Positions 44,187 to 51,827 of a stretch of DNA of 64,000 nt are shown here, in pieces. Positions within the stretch are counted from its first letter, which is position 1. Each line of letters starts with the position of its first letter. The notes under the pieces were generated by a model, which was not told where the DNA came from, did not search any database, and saw nothing but the letters and a program-made list of their open reading frames with translations. The stretch spans positions 38,780 through 102,779 of the forward strand of contig CAJXTB010000023.1 in the NCBI GenBank assembly GCA_913061235.1. Reading direction: 5' to 3'. Position numbers and translations under genes: made by a program. Source of the stretch: an uncultured Pseudomonadota bacterium (GTDB lineage Bacteria; Myxococcota_A; UBA796; GCA-2862545).

Positions 44187-46757
44187 TTAGTCGAGTGCTT
44201 CGAGCTTCTTGCGTAGGGTGCGACGGGCGTCCTTGAGGTTGGCCTGTCCAGCAAGGTCGATGGCGGTCGTCCAGTGCTGCTTTGCGTTCGCCATCTCGCC
44301 CGACTTCTGGGCGATCTGTGCGAGCGTGTCGTGGGTCGAGATGACCTTGTTCACGTCATTGACCTTCTGAGCCAGGGGCAACGCCTTGTTCAGAGTGGTC
44401 TTCGCAGCAGCGAGGTTGTTGGTCTGGAACTCAGCCAAGCCCTTGAAGTAGTACAGCTCCTTGACCACTGGGTGGTTGCCCAGTCCAGCGGCGCCCTTTT
44501 CAGCTTCGGTGAAGAAGGTGAGGGCTTCGGTCGGCTTCTGCTTCGCGAAGTGGAAGAATCCGAGGTTGTACAGGTCGATCGGCAGCAACTGGTCGAACTT
44601 GAGAGCGCGGGTCAGCTGTAGGGTGCGGTTCGCGGCGGCCAGAGCGGCGTCGAAGTTGCGCAGGCCACCTTCGGCTTGTGCCAGGAGCTCACAGGCACTG
44701 CGCTCGCGAGCGGCATTGCGCTGCTGACGGGCGATTTGCGTGACGCGTCCTAGGACATCGCGGGCTTGGGTGAGCTTGGTGTTGTCGCCGCGGGAGCTGG
44801 CCAACATGGCCTCGCCCAAGGAGACACCAGCGTCCAGTGCCAGTCCGCCGAGTCCGTTCTGACCGGCGACGTTGTTGGCGTTCTGGAAATGCTTCACAGC
44901 GTCGTCAAGCTTGCCTTGGCGGCGTGCGATGAGGCCACGAATGTGCTCACCAGCGGCACCGACGGAAGGCGGCGCGAACTTCTGGCCGTCTTCACCGTCG
45001 TACGAAGCAACCTGAAGGGCTTCGTTGACGTTCTTCAGAGCGGTCTCAGGGTTGCCATCTTGCAGCTCAATGGCGGCGAGGTGGTTGAGCACATCACCGG
45101 CACGACGGCCGTTCTCTAGTGCCTTGTACAGCGTGAGCGAGTCGTTCGCGCGGTCACGGGCCCGGTAGTAGTCTTGACGACGCATGTCGATCTTGGAGCC
45201 GGTGAACAGCAACCACGCGTTGAGGTCGCGGTCTTCACGGGCGTCTGCGAAGGCTTGCACTTCCGTGTACAGCTTCTCGGCCGACGGGATGTTGCCCATA
45301 GCGGCCAAGCGGTCGAGAAGGTTCATGTAGATGGTGCGAACGAGGGGCTCTGGCCACTTGACTTCATCGAAGTACTTGATGAGGTCGTGGGAGAGGGCCC
45401 AGACGTCGTTCCGGTCGCGGGACAGTGCCAAGGCACGCATCATGGATGCGCGGTCGGCAGCGCCGTGCTCGGCGTAAATGCGGGCAACCTTGGGGATGAA
45501 GCCGTTTCCGCGGGGAATGAGGAAGCGCTCCATGAAGCTACCGACGTTGCGAGCGAGCTTGTGGCCCTCTTCGTTGTCGTTGTGCTCCATCACGCCCTGA
45601 CGCCAGGAGCCGCGCTTGAACTTGTAGAGCCAGGTCTGCATTTCTTCAGAGAACTGAACTTCTTCGAAGGTGTCTTCCATGGCGTCGAGCAGGTCGTCGA
45701 TACTGTCGCGCTCAAAGCCGCCCAGGTCAGCAACCAAGTTGCTTGGGAAGGCCTGGCCGAGAAGGGCAGCAATGTAGGTGACGGTGCTGATGTCCTTGGG
45801 TCCAGCATGCTTGCGCTTGCCTTCTTCGGGAGGAGTCTCGGGAATGTCGAGCTCGGACTCGTCTGCGTTCATGGGAACCATGGAAGCCATGGTCACGTCG
45901 GCAAGGTCGGTGTTCAGGGTGCCTTCGGCTTCGAAGATCTCAGCCAACTCAGCGATAAAGCCGGGACGACCGTCTGCAATCTCGGCCAAGCGAGACGCGT
46001 TTCCGGTCAGGCTCTTGGAGTCGAGGAACTTCTGAGTCTCTTCTGCGCCCCAGGCGTCCAGTGTGAGGGTCTCGAACATTTCCGGACGACGCGTGTACAG
46101 GTCCGACAGCGGCATTGGGTAGAAGGCCTTGTCTTCGTCTGTGCCGGGATGGTCGTGGGCGATGACGAGGATGTGGCCGCCAGACTCGGAGGTCTCGGCG
46201 TGAAGGGCTTCGAGGAACTGTGCCAGAGCCACCGAGTACACAACGTACGGGTTCTGCAGGTCCAAGACGACTGGCACCTTGCGGGAGATGGCCGAGACGA
46301 TCTCAACCAGGCCAAGAAGCGGGTTGTCTTGTGGAAGCTTGAGCTGGACCGAGCCGTTCGTAGCGTCTGTCTTGCTCTCCTTCATGGAGGAGATGAAGGC
46401 CTGGAACCAGCCTTGAACGCGCTTGGTCTGCGAGGGGAGCTGTGCATTGAGCACCATCTCGACCTTGCCGCGCTTCAACACATCTTGACCCAAGTTTGCG
46501 ACGAGTGCGCCGTACATGCGGATGAGCCACTGGATTCCGTCTTCTTGGTCGAGACAGACAACGCGCCAGAGCACGGCGTCATCGGTTCCACCTTGGATGG
46601 ACCGAAGGAGCTCGCCAGCAATGGCGCGACGGCCACCACCGAAGGGAGACTGGAGGCGGACAAAGCGCGTTCCACCGGCCTTTGCGGCTTCCCAGTGCCC
46701 GGTCAGGGCAGCGAGGTCGGATTCACGGGCAACGTACAAGGGCTTGGCTTCGGCCAC
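44187..46757 (-). CDS. STAND-like TPR protein with degenerate P-loop
   Basis: An 856-residue protein from a GTG at 46757 (GGAG upstream). Residues 1-310 resemble an ATPase of the STAND/AAA class, but the P-loop is SPFGGGRRAIAGELL, without the Walker A Lys-Ser/Thr. The Walker B region is VPVVLDLQNPYV and lacks the usual acidic pair, so nucleotide hydrolysis is doubtful. A Glu/Asp-rich stretch (about 300-325) links to a winged-helix-like segment (350-410), then TPR arrays from about 430 to the end (ETALKNVNEALQVA; DDAVKHFQNANNVAG; AKTTLNKALPLAQKVNDVNK). A promoter with an operator-like inverted repeat lies upstream. No partner gene identifies the pathway. Confidence 0.75.
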   Translation of the reverse strand: MAEAKPLYVARESDLAALTGHWEAAKAGGTRFVRLQSPFGGGRRAIAGELLRSIQGGTDDAVLWRVVCLDQEDGIQWLIRMYGALVANLGQDVLKRGKVEMVLNAQLPSQTKRVQGWFQAFISSMKESKTDATNGSVQLKLPQDNPLLGLVEIVSAISRKVPVVLDLQNPYVVYSVALAQFLEALHAETSESGGHILVIAHDHPGTDEDKAFYPMPLSDLYTRRPEMFETLTLDAWGAEETQKFLDSKSLTGNASRLAEIADGRPGFIAELAEIFEAEGTLNTDLADVTMASMVPMNADESELDIPETPPEEGKRKHAGPKDISTVTYIAALLGQAFPSNLVADLGGFERDSIDDLLDAMEDTFEEVQFSEEMQTWLYKFKRGSWRQGVMEHNDNEEGHKLARNVGSFMERFLIPRGNGFIPKVARIYAEHGAADRASMMRALALSRDRNDVWALSHDLIKYFDEVKWPEPLVRTIYMNLLDRLAAMGNIPSAEKLYTEVQAFADAREDRDLNAWLLFTGSKIDMRRQDYYRARDRANDSLTLYKALENGRRAGDVLNHLAAIELQDGNPETALKNVNEALQVASYDGEDGQKFAPPSVGAAGEHIRGLIARRQGKLDDAVKHFQNANNVAGQNGLGGLALDAGVSLGEAMLASSRGDNTKLTQARDVLGRVTQIARQQRNAARERSACELLAQAEGGLRNFDAALAAANRTLQLTRALKFDQLLPIDLYNLGFFHFAKQKPTEALTFFTEAEKGAAGLGNHPVVKELYYFKGLAEFQTNNLAAAKTTLNKALPLAQKVNDVNKVISTHDTLAQIAQKSGEMANAKQHWTTAIDLAGQANLKDARRTLRKKLEALD

Positions 46758-46821
46758 GGAGGCTCCACTGGAAAAGGCATGTCAAGGCGCGCCGGGGCGG
46801 CGCAGGCCAGTAAGGGACCGG

Positions 46822-46850
46822 TATATAAGGGTCGTCGTACCCTTCGGCAA
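46822..46850 (-). promoter_or_regulatory. Promoter with built-in inverted repeat for the TPR gene
   Basis: On the minus strand TTGCCG (46850-46845), a 17-base spacer and TATATA (46827-46822) fit a sigma70 promoter, each with 4 of 6 consensus bases. A perfect inverted repeat AAGGGT-6-ACCCTT (46827-46844) fills the spacer, as an operator would. It lies in the 109-base divergent spacer and about 60 bases before the GTG at 46757. Confidence 0.45.
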
Positions 46851-46866
46851 TGACCCGGGAGTCACC

Positions 46867-47361
46867 GTGGCCACCTTGTTCCATCACATCGCAAATCGGG
46901 GCTTTACACAGGCACTTCTTGGCGTGTTGATCGCGTCGACCACCGTTGGCTGTACCGATGACCTGTCCGGACATGTGTGGAACGTCCGTCTTCAGACCGA
47001 ACGGGACACCTGTGCGAACAACAACTACGACGAAGTCATCGAGCTCATCGTCGACTTTGAGGGCGGCGCTACCGTCTCCGTTGCCACAGATGAAACGGTA
47101 TTCGCAACCGGCGCTATCGCTGGCTGCGCGCTCACGTACCAGACCGGTGCATGGGAAGAAGACCGCGGAAACGGCATTGTTCGCTGGGAGTTGATGGGGG
47201 AGGCGAACTACCGCTTGGGTGGGACGGCGTGTGAGATCAGCGACGGCCTGGACTGGGAGGGAACGGAGACCTTCACCGTGCTCTCCAGCGAAGATCCAGA
47301 CATTGAGACGGGATGCGAAGCGGTCCTGAACACCACGGGGACCTACGTAGGGGAGCGTTGA
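46867..47361 (+). CDS. Small lipoprotein upstream of the MoxR operon
   Basis: A 164-residue lipoprotein starting at GTG 46867 (GGGAG at good spacing) with signal MATLFHHIANRGFTQALLGV and lipobox TTVGC. The mature part holds four further cysteines (RDTCANNNYD, AGCALTYQ, TACEISD, ETGCEAVL), probably in two disulfides, and a beta-rich sequence. No family is recognised. Its stop overlaps the MoxR start (TGATG, 47359-47363), so it is the first gene of the MoxR-DUF58-transglutaminase transcription unit. Confidence 0.7.
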   Translation: MATLFHHIANRGFTQALLGVLIASTTVGCTDDLSGHVWNVRLQTERDTCANNNYDEVIELIVDFEGGATVSVATDETVFATGAIAGCALTYQTGAWEEDRGNGIVRWELMGEANYRLGGTACEISDGLDWEGTETFTVLSSEDPDIETGCEAVLNTTGTYVGER

Positions 47362-48293
47362 TGCAGGCGATTCCCGACGTTCAGGCAGATATTCATGCGG
47401 CCATCGATCGGGTGCGTCAGGCGGTTCGGTCCGCGATTCATGGAAAAGAAGAGGTTGTGGACCTGGCCTTGGTCGCGGTCTTAGCGGGTGGGCATCTGCT
47501 CCTAGAAGACGTACCGGGTGTCGGAAAAACGACCCTGGCAGCGTCACTTGCTCGGGCTCTTGGCGGCTCCTTCAGTCGGGTTCAGTTCACCTCTGACCTT
47601 CTGCCCGGAGACGTCACCGGGTCGCCGGTTCTCGAGCGCGCGTCGGGTGAGCTGGTCTTCCGGCCCGGTCCGATTTTTGCCAATGTGGTGTTGGCTGATG
47701 AGCTCAATCGAACATCACCCAAGACCCAGTCAGCGCTGTTTGAAGCCATGGAAGAGGGCACCGTCACGGTCGACGGCACGACACGGGAGCTGCCACAGCC
47801 GTTCTTCGTTGTGGCGACTCAAAACCCGTTCGACACCGCCGGTACATTTGCCCTGCCGGATTCCCAGCTCGACCGCTTCATGATGCGGCTGACCCTCGGC
47901 TATCCATCTCGCGAAGCGGAGCGCGCGGTGCTGAGGAATGGTCGGATACGGCGTGCAAAGGGCCCCGTTGCGCTGAGCCCGGAAGAAGCCGTGTTGCTTC
48001 AGCAAGCCTGTGAGACGGTCTCGGTGTCTCTAGAGGTTGAGAACTACCTGCTCGATCTGGTCGAGAAGACACGGACAGATGCTCGGTTTGTCCGCGGTGC
48101 CTCCACGCGTGGTTCGGTGGCTCTGTACCGAGCGGTTCGGGCCCAAGCGCTTGTTGGCGGCCGTGCCTACGCGGTGCCTGAAGACGTACGGGACTTGGCC
48201 GGACCTGTGCTGGGTCACCGTGTTGTGGCTCGTTCGGGTGATGGTGATGCCGCGATTCGGGCGTTGTTACTCACTCTTTCGTCGCCGGTATAG
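47361..48293 (+). CDS. MoxR-family AAA ATPase
   Basis: A 310-residue MoxR ATPase. Walker A is LLLEDVPGVGKTTLA, Walker B VVLADELNRTSPKTQSALFE, sensor 1 is in FVVATQNPFDTAGTF, and SQLDRFMMRL is the sensor/Arg-finger region. The start is the ATG at 47361, overlapping the preceding lipoprotein's TGA by one base. MoxR ATPases act as chaperones that mature partner proteins, usually those with VWA or DUF58 domains. Here DUF58 and transglutaminase genes follow with spacings of 5 and -1 bases. That order is the common MoxR-DUF58-TGase envelope-linked cluster, and their joint role is not defined. Confidence 0.92.
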   Translation: MQAIPDVQADIHAAIDRVRQAVRSAIHGKEEVVDLALVAVLAGGHLLLEDVPGVGKTTLAASLARALGGSFSRVQFTSDLLPGDVTGSPVLERASGELVFRPGPIFANVVLADELNRTSPKTQSALFEAMEEGTVTVDGTTRELPQPFFVVATQNPFDTAGTFALPDSQLDRFMMRLTLGYPSREAERAVLRNGRIRRAKGPVALSPEEAVLLQQACETVSVSLEVENYLLDLVEKTRTDARFVRGASTRGSVALYRAVRAQALVGGRAYAVPEDVRDLAGPVLGHRVVARSGDGDAAIRALLLTLSSPV

Positions 48294-48298
48294 GCGCG

Positions 48299-49126
48299 AT
48301 GCGCCTGACCGGGACTGGCGGCATTGTTCTGGCAACGGCACTCGGTCTGTTCGCTCTGGGGTGGTGGACGACAGACAACCTTCTCGTTCTGATTGGATTG
48401 GTACTGGGTACGCCGATTATTGCGGACTTGGTCCTTGGGCGTCGCGCGCTGTCACGGGTGAGTGTGGAGCGGGCGCTGCCGGTCGAACTGTTCGCCACGC
48501 ATGCTGCGATGGGGGGATTTCGAGTGGGCAATGCGGCCGGTCGCGTGTCCATCGAAGACCGCAGTGGCAACGCCCGGTGTGAGGTGCAGAGCGCTGGAGA
48601 ATGTCCGGTAGAGTGGCGCTTTGACCGGCGAGGACGGGTCCGGCTTGCAGCGCTACACCTGCGCAGTCGTCACCCGCTCGGATTGATTGAGCACCGGCGC
48701 TGCATTGAGCAACCCGTGGATGTGTGGGTCGCCCCAAGGCCCGTGCCCGGAAGCGTGGAGTCCGTCCCAACAACAGACGATGTTGAGCGTGCCGAGGCGC
48801 CTTCGCGCAGCGGTGATTTCTTGGACCTACGCAACTACGTGGACGGCGATTCGGTCCGTTCCGTACACTGGCGAACCAGCGCTCGTCGGGGTGAGCTGGT
48901 GGTGGTGCGTCGTGCCGGCGATGGTGGCACAATGGTGGTTGTTGAGGTTCCTGCGAGCGAAGGAGACGCGTGGGAGCGTGCGCTGGAGCAGGGCTGCGGC
49001 AGTTTTTTGGAGGCACTGCGTCAGGGACCGGTGGTTCTGCGTCTTGAAGGCCAGTCTCTTGGCCCCGGACGTGACGGACGCTTTCGAGCGCGTGGCCTGC
49101 GGGCGTTGGCCGAGGCTCGGTCGTGA
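48299..49126 (+). CDS. DUF58 membrane protein
   Basis: A 275-residue protein. Two N-terminal membrane segments (GIVLATALGLFALGWWT and LLVLIGLVLGTPIIADLVLG) are followed by a beta-rich part (60-160). The DUF58 signature is at about 178-205 (SGDFLDLRNYVDGDSVRSVH, WRTSARRGELVVVR), a basic stretch ending W-R-x-S-A. DUF58 proteins partner with MoxR ATPases in conserved operons. The 3' end overlaps the next gene by one base. Function beyond operon association is unknown. Confidence 0.88.
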   Translation: MRLTGTGGIVLATALGLFALGWWTTDNLLVLIGLVLGTPIIADLVLGRRALSRVSVERALPVELFATHAAMGGFRVGNAAGRVSIEDRSGNARCEVQSAGECPVEWRFDRRGRVRLAALHLRSRHPLGLIEHRRCIEQPVDVWVAPRPVPGSVESVPTTDDVERAEAPSRSGDFLDLRNYVDGDSVRSVHWRTSARRGELVVVRRAGDGGTMVVVEVPASEGDAWERALEQGCGSFLEALRQGPVVLRLEGQSLGPGRDGRFRARGLRALAEARS

Positions 49127-50898
49127 TGTCTCCCCGAGCGATAGGCGGTCTGTGCGTTGTCATTGCTGCCGCTCTTGCCTGTGCCTTCGCGGGTGAGAGT
49201 CGGGTCGCGTTCGTGTTTGTGGGCATTGCGCTTGTTGCCTCGTACGAGTCGGCGGGGGGGCTTCGCTGGTTGGTCGGCGTTCCCGTCTCGCTCGCGGCGC
49301 TCGCGACCGGCTGGGTTCCCATTCATGCCGCGGCCATGTTGTGCGCGCTGAGTGTGGTGTTGGCTGGGCTTGCAGGTCCGGCCGGACTCTCAGTCGTTGG
49401 CGTCGCTCTTGTGTTGGCTCTGACCGTCGCTGACGTGCGTGGTGTGCGGTTTATCGTGCCGCTGTTGCTGTCGGGTGTTGGCATTCCACTGCTGCTGATG
49501 GGCCAACAAACGCGCCGGTTCACAGTGGCTTGGCGCCCTTGGATGGCCACGGTTGCGGTGTGTCTTGTGATCAGTGGGCTCGGCTTTGCCTTGGTTCCAC
49601 GCGTGGGTGTGGCAGTGCGACAGGGCCCCGCATTGACGGGCTTTCAGGCACGGGTTGACTTGGACGACGCGTCGGAATTGTTAGACGACCCAACCCCGAT
49701 TGCCCGCATTGAGGTCATTCGCGGTCGCGTCGCTTCACCCGCCCGACTGCGTGGCGTCGCGCTTGAGCACTTTGACGGCTTTCGATGGACGGCACCGGCG
49801 GACCGGACAGCGACGTCTGTTGGGCTCGACCCGCACTCGCCCCACCTGAGCATCACGCCGCTTGGCCGCATTGATGAAGGGGCTGTCTTTGGGCTGGGGT
49901 TCATCAACGGGACGAGCATTCCGACCCAGGTGGACGCAGCGGGCAATCGATGGGGCGGTGCCTTGGCCAGCGAGGCCTACGTGGTGAGTCTTGGAGACCC
50001 CAGCACCGCACCTGTGCATGAGGGACGCTGGCTGTCGGTCCCCGAGTCGCTGGACCCGCGCATTCCACGGCTTGCCGCCGAGTGGGCATCGACCGAGACC
50101 GCTCCTGCACGTGTGGCGGAGCGGTTCGTTGGCTACTTGCGGGACACGGCGCTGTACACGCGTCACCCGCCCGCGACCGGCGTCATCGACCCGCTGTCCG
50201 ACTTTCTCTTTGGAACGCGAGCCGGACACTGTGAGCACTGGGCCACGGCGCTGACCGTGTTGTTGCGCCTTCGCGGTGTGCCGGCGCGTCCCGTCAATGG
50301 CTTTGTAGACCTTGAGCCGGACGGAGACGGGTTCGTCGTTCGTCGTTCTCATGCGCATGCGTGGGTCGAGGTCCAAGTCGGGGACGCCTGGGTGGTGTTC
50401 GACCCCACTCCGGGCCCTGGCGCGCTGCCAGAGTCTCCCGCACCGTCTCTCACTGAGCGCGTGGACCAGGTGTGGGAGTCAGACGTCGTTGGCTACGATG
50501 TTGTCCGGCAACGCCAGGCTGCTCGACGCGTCATTCACGGCCTTGCCAGCCGTCCATGGACCCTCGCGGGCCTGTATGGTCTGCTCATGGCGGTGGTGGC
50601 GTGGCGCGTTCTACGCATTGGCGACGCAACGTCGATGGGCGCATTCAAGCGAGTTCTGCGAACGCTCAAGCGCCAGAAGATGAGCCCGCCCGCCGGACTG
50701 CCGCCGGTAGACGCCGCCAAGTGGGTGGTCGCGGAGCTGGGACCCGAAGCCGCGGGCGTGGAACAGCTGGCATGGCATGTCTACGCCGTTCGCTATGGCG
50801 GACAGCCCGAATCCAAGCACGGTCCGAGCGCGCGTGCACTGGCCAGGGAACTACAGCGCAACCTTCCGCGACTGTGCGCACTGCGGCGCTCGCGATAG
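49126..50898 (+). CDS. Membrane transglutaminase-like protein (DUF3488 + TGase core)
   Basis: A 590-residue protein with about five N-terminal membrane helices (6-165). A periplasmic transglutaminase-like domain (about 320-450) has the full triad: Cys in RAGHCEHWATAL, His in SHAHAWVEVQVG, Asp in WVVFDPTPGPG. One C-terminal helix follows (WTLAGLYGLLMAVVAWRVL), then a cytosolic domain of unknown type. The ATG at 49126 overlaps the DUF58 stop (TGATG); an adjacent GTG at 49123 adds one residue. Such proteins close MoxR-DUF58 operons and are thought to modify or cut envelope proteins. The last gene of the unit (SCO-like) follows after 9 bases. Confidence 0.9.
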   Translation: MSPRAIGGLCVVIAAALACAFAGESRVAFVFVGIALVASYESAGGLRWLVGVPVSLAALATGWVPIHAAAMLCALSVVLAGLAGPAGLSVVGVALVLALTVADVRGVRFIVPLLLSGVGIPLLLMGQQTRRFTVAWRPWMATVAVCLVISGLGFALVPRVGVAVRQGPALTGFQARVDLDDASELLDDPTPIARIEVIRGRVASPARLRGVALEHFDGFRWTAPADRTATSVGLDPHSPHLSITPLGRIDEGAVFGLGFINGTSIPTQVDAAGNRWGGALASEAYVVSLGDPSTAPVHEGRWLSVPESLDPRIPRLAAEWASTETAPARVAERFVGYLRDTALYTRHPPATGVIDPLSDFLFGTRAGHCEHWATALTVLLRLRGVPARPVNGFVDLEPDGDGFVVRRSHAHAWVEVQVGDAWVVFDPTPGPGALPESPAPSLTERVDQVWESDVVGYDVVRQRQAARRVIHGLASRPWTLAGLYGLLMAVVAWRVLRIGDATSMGAFKRVLRTLKRQKMSPPAGLPPVDAAKWVVAELGPEAAGVEQLAWHVYAVRYGGQPESKHGPSARALARELQRNLPRLCALRRSR

Positions 50899-50907
50899 GC
50901 GCGCAGT

Positions 50908-51750
50908 ATGCGATTCATCCTGCCCTTCCTCGTCCTGTCTGCCTGCAACGGCGCCAATGAGTACATTGTTGAGGGGATGGTCTACGAAAAGCCGTCGCCA
51001 ACGCGAATCGTTGTGAACCATGAAGAGATTCTCAACTTCATGCCAGCCATGATCATGCCGTTCGACGTGCGTGATGCCTCGCTGCTCGAAGACGTAGACG
51101 TAGGAGACACCATCATCGCTCGGCTTCAGATGGAGCAATCGGGAGCGTTTCTAGAGAAGATTCGGGTCACGGGTAGCGGTACCGTCCCCGATGACTTCGC
51201 GGCTGTGGGTACGAACGCGGTGCTTCCCGGTGCCATGGTGCCTACGGTCTCTGTGTCGATCTCGGACGGCAGTACAGTGGTGATTGGCGAGGGACAGACC
51301 GAGGCCACTGCCATTGCCTTCACCTACACCCGCTGTCCCATTCCGGACTTCTGTCCTCTGACGATGTCGCGAATGACGGCGCTTCAGGAGGCTTTGGGTG
51401 GAGAGGGGCGCATTGTGGTGGTCACCATGGACCCGGAACATGACACCGCTGCGGTGCTGTCCGAGTACGCCGTGACTCACCAAGCCCAACCCGGTGAGAT
51501 GATGCTCGGACGGGTAGAGATGGAGGTTCTCGCTGGCTTGGCACAGTCGGCAGGTTTGTCGGTTGACCGCTCGGAAGGAGAAGTCCTTCATGGTCTGCGG
51601 CTTCTGATCACTCGGTCCGACGGTACGCTTGTAGAGCGCTACGATGACAACCGCTGGCCGCTTGAGCGGGTAGTCAGCCAGGTTAAAACTGGCGAACCCG
51701 CAGCGCCGCCGGGCTCAGAAGGCACGATGACGGCACCACCTTCGCAGTGA
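50908..51750 (+). CDS. SCO1/SenC-family copper protein with N-terminal CusF-like domain
   Basis: A 280-residue lipoprotein (lipobox LSAC, Cys13). Residues 18-88 are a CusF-like copper-binding domain with His38 and the methionine motif FMPAMIMPF (Met45, 48 and 50). Residues 105-245 are a thioredoxin-fold SCO domain with FTYTRCPIPDFCPLTMSR (Cys143 and Cys149, the CPxPxFC variant) and His228 in LHGLRLLITR. SCO proteins deliver copper to the CuA centre of cytochrome c oxidase. A CusF-type domain joined to SCO suggests the protein takes copper and then passes it on; this is inferred. It follows the transglutaminase gene by 9 bases and may share its transcript. Confidence 0.88.
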   Translation: MRFILPFLVLSACNGANEYIVEGMVYEKPSPTRIVVNHEEILNFMPAMIMPFDVRDASLLEDVDVGDTIIARLQMEQSGAFLEKIRVTGSGTVPDDFAAVGTNAVLPGAMVPTVSVSISDGSTVVIGEGQTEATAIAFTYTRCPIPDFCPLTMSRMTALQEALGGEGRIVVVTMDPEHDTAAVLSEYAVTHQAQPGEMMLGRVEMEVLAGLAQSAGLSVDRSEGEVLHGLRLLITRSDGTLVERYDDNRWPLERVVSQVKTGEPAAPPGSEGTMTAPPSQ

Positions 51751-51781
51751 GGCAAGAGCGGGGAGAGTCGGAATGCTCCAT

Positions 51782-51809
51782 TTGTTCGCGACATCGCGTA
51801 CACTATAAG
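51782..51809 (+). promoter_or_regulatory. Sigma70-like promoter for the 51828 gene
   Basis: TTGTTC (51782-51787) and TATAAG (51804-51809) with a 16-base spacer lie just upstream of a GGGGG ribosome site and the ATG at 51828. The predicted leader is only about a dozen bases long. Confidence 0.35.
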
Positions 51810-51827
51810 ACTGGTTTGGGGGTTTCG

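Noticed and set aside
45174..46853. 559-residue plus-strand open frame antisense to the TPR gene
   Set aside because: It covers the coding strand of a well-supported protein with TPR homology, its composition is that of reversed biased codons, and it has no domain.
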